Shown here: positions 21,877-32,900 of the stretch, piece by piece
How the letters are laid out: every line of letters starts with the position of its first letter
How positions within the stretch are numbered: position 1 is the first letter of the stretch
Source of the DNA: Orientallactaga sibirica
Taxonomy: Eukaryota; Chordata; Mammalia; Rodentia; Dipodidae
Assembly (NCBI GenBank): GCA_036365145.1
Contig: JAEOAD010000026.1
Span: 1,302,001-1,366,000, forward strand
DNA length: 64,000 nt
Direction: 5' to 3'
Made by a program: the position numbers and the translations under genes
Notes under the pieces: model-generated
Seen by the model: the letters and a program-made list of their open reading frames with translations, nothing else
Told to the model about the DNA's origin: nothing
Database searches by the model: none

Positions 21877-22661
21877 ATAAAACTTGTGTATATTTATATA
21901 TTTTTAAATTGTTTGCTAGGAGAGAGAGAGAAAGAGGGTGTTGCAGTCAGGTTCGCATTGCTGGCAGAAATCACCCGACTAAAAGCAGCTTGTGGGAAAA
22001 AAGAGGTTTATTTTGGCTTACAGGCTTGAGGGGGAAGCTCCATGATGGCAGGAAAAATGATGACATGAGCAGAGGGTGGACATCACTCTCTGGTCAACAT
22101 AAGGTGGACAACAGCAACAGGAGAGTGTGCCAAACACTGGCAAGGAGAAGCTGGCTATAACACCTATAAGCCCACCCCCAACAATACTCTGCCTCCAGGA
22201 GGTGTTAATTCCCAAGTTGCCATCAGCTGGGAACCTAGCATTCAGAACACTTGAAGTTTATGGGGGACACCTGAATCAAACCACCACAGAGGGCATGCCA
22301 GGGCCTCTGGTCACTGCAAATGAACTCCAGATGCATGCACCACTCTGTGCATTTGGCTTTTCATAGTTACTGGGGAATCAAACCTGGGGTGTTAGGCTTT
22401 ATTGGCAAGTGTCTTAACTGCTGAACCATCTTTCCAACCCCCAGATCTTTTGTTGTTGTTGTTGTTGTTGTTGTTTGTTTTGTTTGTTTTGTTTTGGAAA
22501 ACTGGACCAGTTCAGAATTCAGTCTGATCACATGGCACTTAGCATGAGTGAATGGTCTAGTTTGATCTGGTCTTCTGGGGCCTAGTGCGGGAGGCTAATC
22601 CAAAATGATGGCCTCATATAAATTGTATTTCAGTTTCTCTTTCCTCTGATTGAGCTAACAG
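20530..22661 (+). other. RAB36 intron 1
   Basis: GT-AG intron. Unique 20530-21235; B2-like (-) 21240-21445; B2-like (+) 21468-21655; B2-like (+) 21668-21830 whose tail is (ATCT)n at 21828-21876; a B2-like (-) split by a solo LTR (21890-21938 and 22294-22440); (TTG)n/(TTTG)n 22448-22496; unique 22500-22661. Confidence 0.7.
21939..22288 (-). mobile_element. Solo LTR, 350 bp, with 5-bp target duplication
   Basis: Begins TGT and ends ACA on the plus strand and is flanked by GAGGG at 21934-21938 and 22289-22293. Read on the minus strand it matches the LTR at 60661-60983 from end to end, which fixes its orientation. The orientation-correct AATAAA signal of the other copy is mutated here. No internal retroviral sequence adjoins it. 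A 5-bp duplication suits ERVL/MaLR-class elements. It interrupts a B2-like element, so it is younger than that SINE. Confidence 0.85.
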
Positions 22662-22742
22662 GACACTGGAAGAATGCGGTCCTCTTTGACATCTTTGGGC
22701 CCCCCTGTGAGCCGGGATCGTGTCATCACCAGCTTCCCTAAG
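22662..22742 (+). CDS. RAB36: RAB36 coding exon 1 (start codon)
   Basis: The acceptor is at 22660-22661 (GAGCTAACAG) and the ATG at 22674. It encodes residues 1-23, ending SFPK, with a phase-0 GTAGAG donor. The in-frame codons before the ATG read D-T-G-R, close to the D-C-G-R that precedes this methionine in the long human isoform. The upstream frame was therefore once coding, or is still readable in other species. Confidence 0.9.
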
Positions 22743-25700
22743 GTAGAGAGTCATTGGGCCAGCCCTTGTTTGTTGCTGATCACGTGTGGGTTTGGTTTGG
22801 TTCTCTCTGACAAAGTGTCTCACTGTATAGCCTAAGGCTGGCCTGGAATTTGCTAGGTAGCCCAGGCTGACCTTCAATTTGCAATCCTCCCGCCTCAGCC
22901 TCCTGCGTGCTGGGATTACAGGTGTGTGCCTCCATGCCCAGTTTAGGCCTGCCCTTTTTGGCTGCACTGCTAATGTGACCTCCATATCCAGCTTTCCCCG
23001 ACATATCAAGCAGGTGAATCCCAGAGGCTGGTCTTCACGCTGAGGAACTGAAGGACCCTGTGTTGATTTCACCTAACATAGATGACATGGGGTAGCAGCG
23101 TGTCCTGGAGATTACAAGCCAGTTAGACAGGCCTAGGTGTGAGTTGGGGTTCCATCATTAAGCAGTGACCGCAGGCAGGTCACTCAGCCTTTAATAATGG
23201 CGGCTCACAGTAGGAAGGAGTTCTCCCAAGTGCTGGGTACTCCTTGATCTCATTATTGTCAGCACTCCAGAGACTGGGGATGGAACTTGTACCTCAGTGG
23301 CAAAGCACTTGCCTAGTATGCAAAGACCCTGGTTCTGTTTTTTTTTTTTTTTTTTTTGAGAGAGAGAGTAAAAGAGAGAGAGAATGGGTGCGCCAGTAGC
23401 CTCTCAGCTGCTGTGAACGAACTCCAGACACGTGCGCCCCCTTGTGGGCAAGTGCGGCATTGCACCCCTGTGTCACTTTGCGTCTGGCTAAACGTGGGAC
23501 CTGGAGAATCAAACAGGCATTCTTAGGCTAAACCATCTCTCCAGCCCCTCCTGATTTTTCTTTATAAGCTAGGGTCATTGCTTTTCCCATGGAGCATGAC
23601 CCTGGTCACCAGGACTGATGGACATGTGTGTTCTGTGAGCCAGAAGAGGGAAGTGGGGCTGGCACAACGCAGCCCGGGTCTCATGGGACAAAAGACCCCA
23701 TTTACAGAGCAGATCAACAAGTCACAGACAGGTGGGAAACATTGCCTGAGTTAACACTGGGCGTGATGGAGCTAGAATTTGTCCCAGCTGCCTGTGGCTC
23801 CAAAGCTCCCACACAGCCCCAGCCCCAGCCAGGGAGGCTGTCAGGGTGGGGACTCAGTCCTGTTTGCACAGAAGGGAAATTTCCACACACTCCTCTAACC
23901 AATAGTCAGGGGCCATAGGCCAAGGCTGGAACAACCTACCTGCTACCTCAGAGATATACAACTCGAGACCTGAGGGTCTTTTTGATTGTTTGTATGTTCT
24001 TTGCTTTCTTAATGAGAGACAGAGAGCAAGAATGAGAGCAAGAGAGAATTGGCGCACCAGAGCCTCCAGCCACTGTAATAGAACTCCAGACACGTGTGCC
24101 ACCGTGCACCTTGTGCCTGTGTCACCTTGAGCATGTGGCTTACATGGGATCTGGGGAGTCAAACATGGGTCCTTAGGCTTCACAGGCAAGCACCATTACT
24201 GCTAAGCCATCTTTCCAGCCTTTTTATTTTTATATATTTTTTTACTATTATTATCATAATTATTAATTTGCAAGCATTGAGAAAGAGAGAGCAAATGGGC
24301 ACCCCAGGACCTCTGACCACTCCAGACACACGTGCCACCTTGTGCAGGACTTACTTGGGTACTGGGGAATAGAACCCGGGTCATCAGGCTTTGCAAGCAA
24401 GCACCTTAACCACTGAGCCATCTCTCCAGCCTGTCCTGAGGGCTCCACATAGTGCTTCCTGGGGCAGGTTCTTCTCTTTGCTCTGTGAGCCTTTGGCTCG
24501 CACTTCCTCACACCTATAGTGTGTGACATAACAGCAAACAGGAAGGCTGATGAGACTCCAGCCTCAAGCCTCAGGAGAGAGGGAGGGCTTGGAAGTAGGT
24601 CTGACCACTGAGGCCCGGCTTGAGTGGCCCAGCTGAAGCTTTGCAGGATCACCGGCCTGTCTGTCTGTCTGTCTCTTTGTAGTGGTACACGCCTGATGCC
24701 TGCCTGCAGCTCAAGGACTATTTCCACGCACAGGTCAGCACAGCTTGCCAGCGCAGGAACACAGGGACCGTCGGGTGAGCCCATGGGACACAGGTGTGGG
24801 AGAAATGGCCAGGAGGAATGTAAACACTCACTCACACGTGTGCGTGGAAACATGAGCAGATGGAACACACAGGCTAGGCCAGTGCAACCTATTACCAGAA
24901 TTGTGGTGGTGTGTGGTGGTGGTATTGTCCCAGGCTGGCCTGGATCTCACAGCACTCATGGTGATCCTCCTACCTCCGCCTCCGGAGAGGTGGGAGTGAA
25001 GGCGTGAGCCACCACACCCGGTTATCCCCAGGTACGCTGTGTGAACACGCTCCCTCTTCTCAGAATGTCATACAGGTGGTTGTCTCAGTTGGAGGTTTCA
25101 GCACAGGTCCATTTCCTTTGTCTGGACCATTGTCTTCTCATCTGTCCTTCCCCCTTAGGTCTCTTCGTGTCAGGGCCTCAGAGAGACTTCTCTGACCCTC
25201 AACTGACCTACTCCCCTAGGCAGGCTTCCATATAGTTCCCTTTTTGCATGTTCTTGACCCCCAAAAAACCTCACTTATGCCAAAGAATTATGTTCTTGGT
25301 GTTTTGTTTTGCCTGTCTGGATTCCTTCCTAGAGCTAGCCTATGAAGACCAGGGCTGGCTGGCTGTCCTGTGTCTGCCTCAGCAGCACCTGTCACTACTG
25401 ACCCAAGGATTTTGTAAAAGTTCTTCCTGGAGAGATGGCTTAGCAGTGAAGACACCTGCCTGCTAAGCCTAAGAATGCCTGTTTGATTCTCCAGGTCCCA
25501 CGTTTAGCCAAGCGCAAAGTGATCAAGGGGGGAGGGCCCACAAGTTCTGCCCACTCTGGGCGAAGATAGGGCACGCTACAACCTTGCCTGAGGGCAGGGA
25601 GGGCCAGTCTCCGTCGCCAGAGTGGGTTCCCGACAATAAGACCAGCTATAACCCCTATAGCCCAAGGTCCCCGGCCATGTCCAACAGCCCTGGCCAGCTT

Positions 25701-26929
25701 CCGCACAGTCCCAGCCCGTGTTTAGCAATGCCAGACAACTCTGGCCAATGGGATCAGAAATACACCCCCAGGGGGAGCTGAATCCCCATAACAAATGCAG
25801 TTCTTCTCCCTCCCTAAGAGCTGCAGAGGGAGGATAGAGGGCCTTAGCTGGGTGGGCCTCTTGGCATCCAGGACGAAAGGGTGATTCCTTCAGCTCAGGG
25901 AAAGCAGTCCTGTGTGTGCTGCTGCACTCTCTAAACCATCCCAGAAGCTGATACAGACATAGTCCTGTATGTGCTACTGTACTCTCTAAACCATCCCGGA
26001 AGCTGATACAGACGTGTTTCCCCCAGGCTCACACTGTCCAAGGTGGTCGTTGTTGGTGATCTCTATGTGGGCAAGACCAGCCTCATCCACAGGTAAATCC
26101 TGCCACAGTCCTCCGTGCAGTCACTTTGGCCCCACCACCCAGCAGTGAGTTACCACACCCGAGCCCAGGAGACCCAGATAACGTGGGGATGCTGGGAAGG
26201 TAGCCTGATGGAAACCAGAGTGGAGGGAGTGAGAAGAAATCAAGGAGATTGGCAGAGAGTGGGGCATCCCAGAAACTTGGCATTCATCATACTGTCCCCA
26301 CAGAGCCTCAGGCCTGCCCTGCCCTGCACTGCCCTCCCAGGGAATGGAACCTCATTTCTCTACTGTACCATCTCTTCTTGAATTGATCATCTCAGGAGTT
26401 CATCCCAGGGATGGAAAGTCAGCTGACACATCTATCTACAGCTCCGTGGAACATTACTTTTTTTTTTAGAGAGAGAGAGAGAGAGAGAGAGAGAATGGGC
26501 ATGCCAGCCGCCTCTCAGTCACTGTGAATGAACTCCAGATGCATGCGCCCCCTTGTGGGCAAGTGCGGCATTGCGCCCTTGTGTCACTTTTTGAGTCTGG
26601 CTAAACATGGGACCTGGAGATTGGAACCGGCGTTCTTAGGCTTTACAGGCAGGCACCTTAACCACCAAGCCATCTCTCCAGCCCTTTTTTTTTTTTTTTA
26701 AGATGAAAGTCTCATGGAATTTAGGCTGGCCTCTAACTCACTAAGTAACCAAGGATGACCTTGAAAACTTATGATTCTGTTCCTGCCTCTACATCCTGAG
26801 TTCTGGGATTACAGGGGTGCATGACCAGTGTATGTGGTGCTGGGGATGGGATCCAGGGCTTTGTCTATATAGGTAAGTACTTCACCAACTGAGAAGAGCC
26901 CTGATTCTGGCCATATATGTATGTATTTG

Positions 26930-26960
<31 letters not shown>

Positions 26961-29900
26961 GCAGAGAGCTCTGAAAGAGAGAATGGACACACCAAGGCCT
27001 TTAGCCACTGCAAACAAACTCCAGATGCATTAGCCAACTTGTGCATCTGGCTTACATGGGTACTGGGGTATTGAACTCAGGTCCTTACACTTCACAGTCA
27101 AGCATCTTAACTACTATGCCCTCGCTCCAGCCACAGCCCCCCACACCCCGTGCACTTTAGGAAAAGCTAACAAAAAAATTTTTTTTTAAATTTTTTTATA
27201 TTTTTTGTTTTTTTGGTTTTTTGAGGTAGGGTCTCACTCTAGCCCAGGCTGACCTGGAATTCACTATGTCGTCTCAGGGGTGGCCTTGTGATCCTCCTAT
27301 CTCTGCCTCCCAAATGCTGGGATCAAAGGCATGTGCCACCACTCCCCTAACACAGGCTAATAAAGTTTTATTGGAGATGAAAGTAAAGAAAAGCTTTCCG
27401 TGACAGAGAAGTTGTCCCAGAAAAATGGGAGGCTGTGGGGGTCTTGAGGGTGTGTGTGTGTGTGTGTGTGTGTGTGATAGGTTCTCACTCTAGCCCAGGC
27501 TGGCCTGGAATTCACAATCGACCATTACATTTGGTGTCCTATTGGTGGGTTTTATTTCCTCTCCACTTTCATTGTCATGAGCATCTCCCCCCCATCGTTT
27601 GTTGTTTTGAGGCAGAGTCTCACTCTAGGCTGACCTGGAACTCACTCTGTTCCAGTTCCCAGGCTGGTCTTGAAATCACAGTGATCCTCCTATCTCAGCC
27701 TCCCAAACGAGGGGATTAAAGGTGTGCGCCACCACGCCCGGCCTTCCACCCATCTTCGTGAGGACACCACTCTGATGACTTCCTCCCACAGGTTTTGCAA
27801 GAATGTCTTTGACCGTGACTACAAGGCCACTATTGGGGTAGACTTTGAAATCGAGCGCTTTGAGATCGCTGGGATTCCCTACAGCCTCCAGATGTAAGCC
27901 ACTGGAACCTGGTGCCCGTTCCCATGTGCCTTCTGGGTGGGTCTCCAGGAAACCCCTGGCAAAGGCTTTGGCCAGCTGCTCGGTGTCCCATGGCGCTCAG
28001 CAGGAGAGGGTCTGGTCAAACAGCTTGTGAGAAACCAGGCTTCGTGGTTTTGCTGTCCGTGGGCTCTTTCCCACCCCTGCTTCTCACAGTTGTCTCTCTC
28101 GCGATGGTGGAGAGGTTTTCACGCCCTGGCCTATCCACTGCCCTGGCCCCAAGGGCTTCTTGCTAAGGCTCAGCCTCTTTCCATACCTGGGCTTCCTGTG
28201 GCCCTGGAGACAGCAGGCTGACCTCAGGCAGGTCTCAGGCCCCGTGTGCTCCTCTTTCTTCTCCACCGCTTGCTTCCTCGTATGCAGACCAAGCTCTACC
28301 CGCTGCTCTTGCTGCCGCTTGGCCTGGCTCCTTCCATGTCATCGTGTCCCTTTGCCACGTGGTGGCCCACGGACTCCTACCTACCCCTCCCCTTCACTTT
28401 CCCTCAGAACAGCCCGGGGTCTCCCTGGGACTTCCCTTCTCCCACCTTGTAAAAGGGGCTGTGTGCTCTCGACCTTACTGCCCCACGTCCACCCGACCTG
28501 GAGGATCCTCACAGGTCTGTCCAGGTGTCAACCCACTGTGATCACCTGCATGGTCCCTGGCCTCCTATGTGGCAGTCACTGTCCTCAATTTACCTGCTGG
28601 CGTTCACAGTGTCTCTGTCTTGGTCCCCCTCCCTGTCCCCCTCCCTGGATTCAGTCCTAACTCCTTTGTGTCTTTCCTACATGGAGCTGGTAGAGCGTGA
28701 GGGTACCAGCTCCCAGCTCCATGAAGACAGCACCCTGCTGCAATCACAGAACTGGGTGATAAAACATCCTGTCCCAGGGTGGGCACAGGGTCTGTCCAGG
28801 TTATGAAAATCCAAGAATAAGGGTTCTGGAAAACCTGAAAAAAGCAAGGGTCCGGTGGGGGTAGCCCAGGTAGAGCTGTGCAGAGAATGGCCAGCGCTGG
28901 GCTCCCATTGGGGCTGTGTCTAACTAGAGGCTCAGGACTAAGTGGGCACTGCCCTGCAGCAGCTTCTCTGATGTTAAAGTCATGGCCAGCCACCCAGCTA
29001 GCCCCTTCTCCAGGCCCATCCCCAACATCCGACCCAGAGAAGTGAAATAAAATATGGATGAATTCATGGAGGAAATAGCTCAAACATTTGCATTATGTTG
29101 ACTCACTTGAAAAAAAATTAGATCTGATCTGTTGACCTTAAAAAGGGATGGATTGGGGACTATTTCAGGCTCAGCCTTTCATATTGACCACCTGTTTTAA
29201 GTACATACAAGTACATCCCAGAGCACGTACCTTCCCCTCTTCCATCCTGTACCCACAGCAGACATGATTAATCAATTGTTGCATCATTTTCCATGGAGCT
29301 AGGGTTCAGCTTCTGCATCCTTCTCAACAGGTTGCTCCAGAGAGCCAAAGCTAAACTGATGAGTCACTCCAGGCTATAACCCTGTTAGCCCCCATTCCCT
29401 ACCGGGGTGCTGCTGTGCTGGCAGTTGAGCAATGCCCCAGTTAGGAAACCCTTGTGCCCTTCACACCGTGGAACATACGCTCCTTTTTCATCAGAAGGGC
29501 AGGGAACTCGCCAATGCCATACCCCCGTCCATGTACCCACCGTGAATCCAAAGAAGGAACTTGGGAGGGATCACCAGAAGCCGGGGCAGGGAGAACCGGG
29601 TCCCCTGGGTACTTCCTGAACACCCATATGTGATTGGCATGATGGCACAGGTCCTCGCGTCTCTCATCATCTCACTAGCCTGATGGCTCGGCACACTGTG
29701 ACTGCTTAACTCACTGCCACTGTTTTCCTTTCTCCCTCGTTACCGCACAGCTGGGACACAGCCGGGCAGGAGAAATTCAAGTGTATTGCATCTGCCTACT
29801 ACCGGGGTGCCCAAGGTGAGGTTCTCTTCACCAATACTAGTATTTTATCCTCCAGGAGCCAATGAGGAAGCACTGTAGCCAGAGTTTGGGGGTGGGGAAG

Positions 29901-32900
29901 CGGCCTGGAAGCAGGGGCCCTGGCTGCCTTTGAGGAGCCTGAGCTATCAAGTGTTGGTCGTGTCAGCGCCCGTTTAAAGCTCAGAGAGGGACATACTGGT
30001 CCAGGGATCCCAGAAGAGAGGGGCCACATCACATTCAGGTAGAGATGAAACCTAGAGGTTTGCCTTGACAGTAAGCCAGAAAGGAAGGAAAGGTGGAGCC
30101 GGCAGGACTGGCAGAACTCAGTCCATGCCCAGTACTGACATGGCCCTGGGTAGCGTGAATGCTGGGTGAGGTTTACGTTCAGCAGAGACGACAGCACAAA
30201 GGCTTCAGGAGGGAGACAGAAATGGATGCCAGCAGAAGGTTCGAGAACTATCAAAAGAATCCCAAGGGGTTAGGGAGATGGCTCAGCCATTAAAGGCGCT
30301 TGCTTGCAAAACCTGATGGCCAGGGTGCGATTCCCCAGTACATAAAGGTAGATGCAGAAAGTAGCACATGCATCTGGAGCTCATTTGCAGTGGCAGGAGG
30401 CCCTGGCACACCAATTCCCCCCAACACACACCCCTTTGCTTGCAAATAAATAATATTTATTTATTTTTATTTATTTTTTATTTTGGAGAGAGACACAGAA
30501 AGAGACAGAGAGAGAGGGAGAGGGAGACAGAGATGGGCCCGCCAGCAGCCTCTCAGCCACTGCCAACGAAATCCAGATGTGTGCGCCCCCTTGTGGTCAA
30601 GTGCGGCATTGCGCCCTTGCGTCACTTTGCATCTGGCTAAACGTGGGACCTGGAGATTGGAACCGCTGGAGATTGGAACCGGAGTTCTTAGGCTTAGCGT
30701 GCAGGCGCCTTCACCGCTAAGCCATCTCTCCAGCCCTGAATAACATTTTTTAAAGGAAAGAATCCCAAACAAGATTCAAAGTGTAGGCACGCTTATAGCT
30801 TCCCAGCGGCAGTATAAGGATCACAGCAATTTCATGGCAGTGTGAAAGGACAAAAGAAGTAAGTCATGCACACCTTAGCCGTGAGGGGAGCTCCAGCTTG
30901 GCCACGTGCACTGAGGCCTCGGTAACCTTTGCTTCTCCGGGCACTTCTCTTCCCGAGAAGCTGTGGCCTCCCTGGAGCTGGCAGTGTGAGATGCCCGGCA
31001 GACTTCTGCATTCAGCACCTGGGTTACCAGCATTGCCACCATGAGTGTCCTTTGCTCCCTTCTGCCTGGGCTCTTCAGCCATCAAAAGGCACAAGAAGCC
31101 CCCACCCAGCCTGCTGTCACCCCAAGGGGACAGTAGAGAGATCTCTGCCTGGACCATCCATGTGAACTTCCCCTTAGCAACCACCCAACTCATGGACACC
31201 AGGAACCCAGGACAGGGCCAGCAATGACATGAGCTGACCACAGGGACATCCCCCAGCTTCCTGTCTACCCAGCTCCGCAGAAGTCATTTCCCTTAAGCTG
31301 CTTGTTGTTAATTAATCTTCACAATTAATTGTCCATCGGTTGAAAGGCGGCCTTGGGTCAGACCCTGGACTAAGCTCTTCAAAACAGTGGCCCTCATTTA
31401 TCTTCAGAGTAGCCCTGAGAGCTGCAGGTATCTTACAGATGGGGAAACAGGATCTGCACAGTTAAGGCCCTCACCGAAGCTCAGTTAGCCACACATAGCA
31501 CAAGGTGTCTTGCCAGACTGCCCCTCACTGGGCCCTCTAGGTACAGATATACGGGCGGGGGGTGCTGGGGGAAGGCAGGACCCTGGGGCAGCCACAGAGT
31601 GTCTCCTCCCTAGCCTCCACTGTGGGGTCCGGGAGTGTACCTGGGGGCTGTGCCAGTGGTTCCTTGTGATCCCGAAAGGTGCCCAGGAGAGCTCCCTTGG
31701 TCACGTTGTTCCCGCTTGTTGCTGATTGGCTCTTTGCTTTTCTCCGTGCGTGCAGTGATCATCACAGCCTTTGACCTCAGTGATGTGCAGACCCTGGAGC
31801 ATACCAGGCAAGTAGCTCTGGTCTCCGTGGTCCTGTAGGCCACCTGCATTCACGGTGCTGCCTGGAAAGGCTCCCAAACCTGGCTTTGGGAAGGACCTCT
31901 GATGGTGGGGACACTCTTGTCAGGACCAACTGCCATACCCTACTTACTGTCTAGCTCCCCTCTTGTCCCTCAAGACTTGTCCCTACCTGCTGCTCAGAGG
32001 CATCCTGCTGTCATCAAACTGAAAGTCCTAATTTTTAGTCGAGTGTGGTGGTGCACACCTTTAATCTCAGTGCCCGGGAGGCAGAGGTAGGAGGATCGCC
32101 ATGAGTTCAAGGCCACCCTGAGACTACAGAGCGTATTACAGGTCAGACTGGGCTAGAGTAAGACTCTACCTCAAAAAACCAAAACACACACACATACAAA
32201 GTCCTAATTTTGTTTGTTTATTTATTTATTTATTTTGATTTTTCGAGGTAGGGTCTCACTTCAGCCCAGGCTGACCTGGAAATCACTATGTAGTCTCAGG
32301 GTGGCCTTGAACTCACAGTGATCCTCCTACCTCTGCCTCCCGAGTGCTGGGATTAAAGGCGTGCGCCACCACGCCCCATAAAAGTCCTGGTTTTGAATGA
32401 AGGCCCTTTCATTCACTTTGCCCTGGACCAGTACTCTCTGACAGGACATGAATTTTGCACTGGCTGTCTTGGACAGAGATGTGGGCTACATGACCAGTTC
32501 CAGGAAGCATCTAACTAGTGGACCAAAGCCCCTTCCTGCACCCATGCTTGCCTGGGGCACTCACTTCAGCATTTCCCAGGGTGATTTGCACAGAGCTGGT
32601 AAAAGGCAGGACTCACCCCAGCTCTCTCTGGAGGAGGGTGGAGGACTCCCCTCACCAGCCGGTGCTCCTTGTATCCCCAGTCCCTCTGGTCCCACCGAAG
32701 CCCTTCTGGCGATAAGACCAGCATCTCCATTAGCCAGTGTTGTCCAGACTGCCTTCCCCGTACCTCCCAGCACTTCCGAGCCCCAGGGAAGACCCAAGTC
32801 TTCTCAGGCACCCTGCACCGACCCCTGGTCTTCCTCGGGGTCCCATGGATGTGTGGATGGCATGTGCCAGCCTGTCTCCTCACTGTGTGTTCCAGGCAGT

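Noticed and set aside
22614..23072. 152-codon minus frame over RAB36 coding exon 1
   Set aside because: It runs through a diverged B1 and antisense to a real exon. Its peptide is B1-derived ([16 protein letters not shown]).
24263..24868. 201-codon minus frame
   Set aside because: Antisense to RAB36 coding exon 2 and a B2-like element; no independent gene evidence.
31812..31813. Canonical GT donor for RAB36 coding exon 6
   Set aside because: Using it would add four bases (GCAA) and shift the frame into the next conserved exon. The GC donor at 31808 preserves it.
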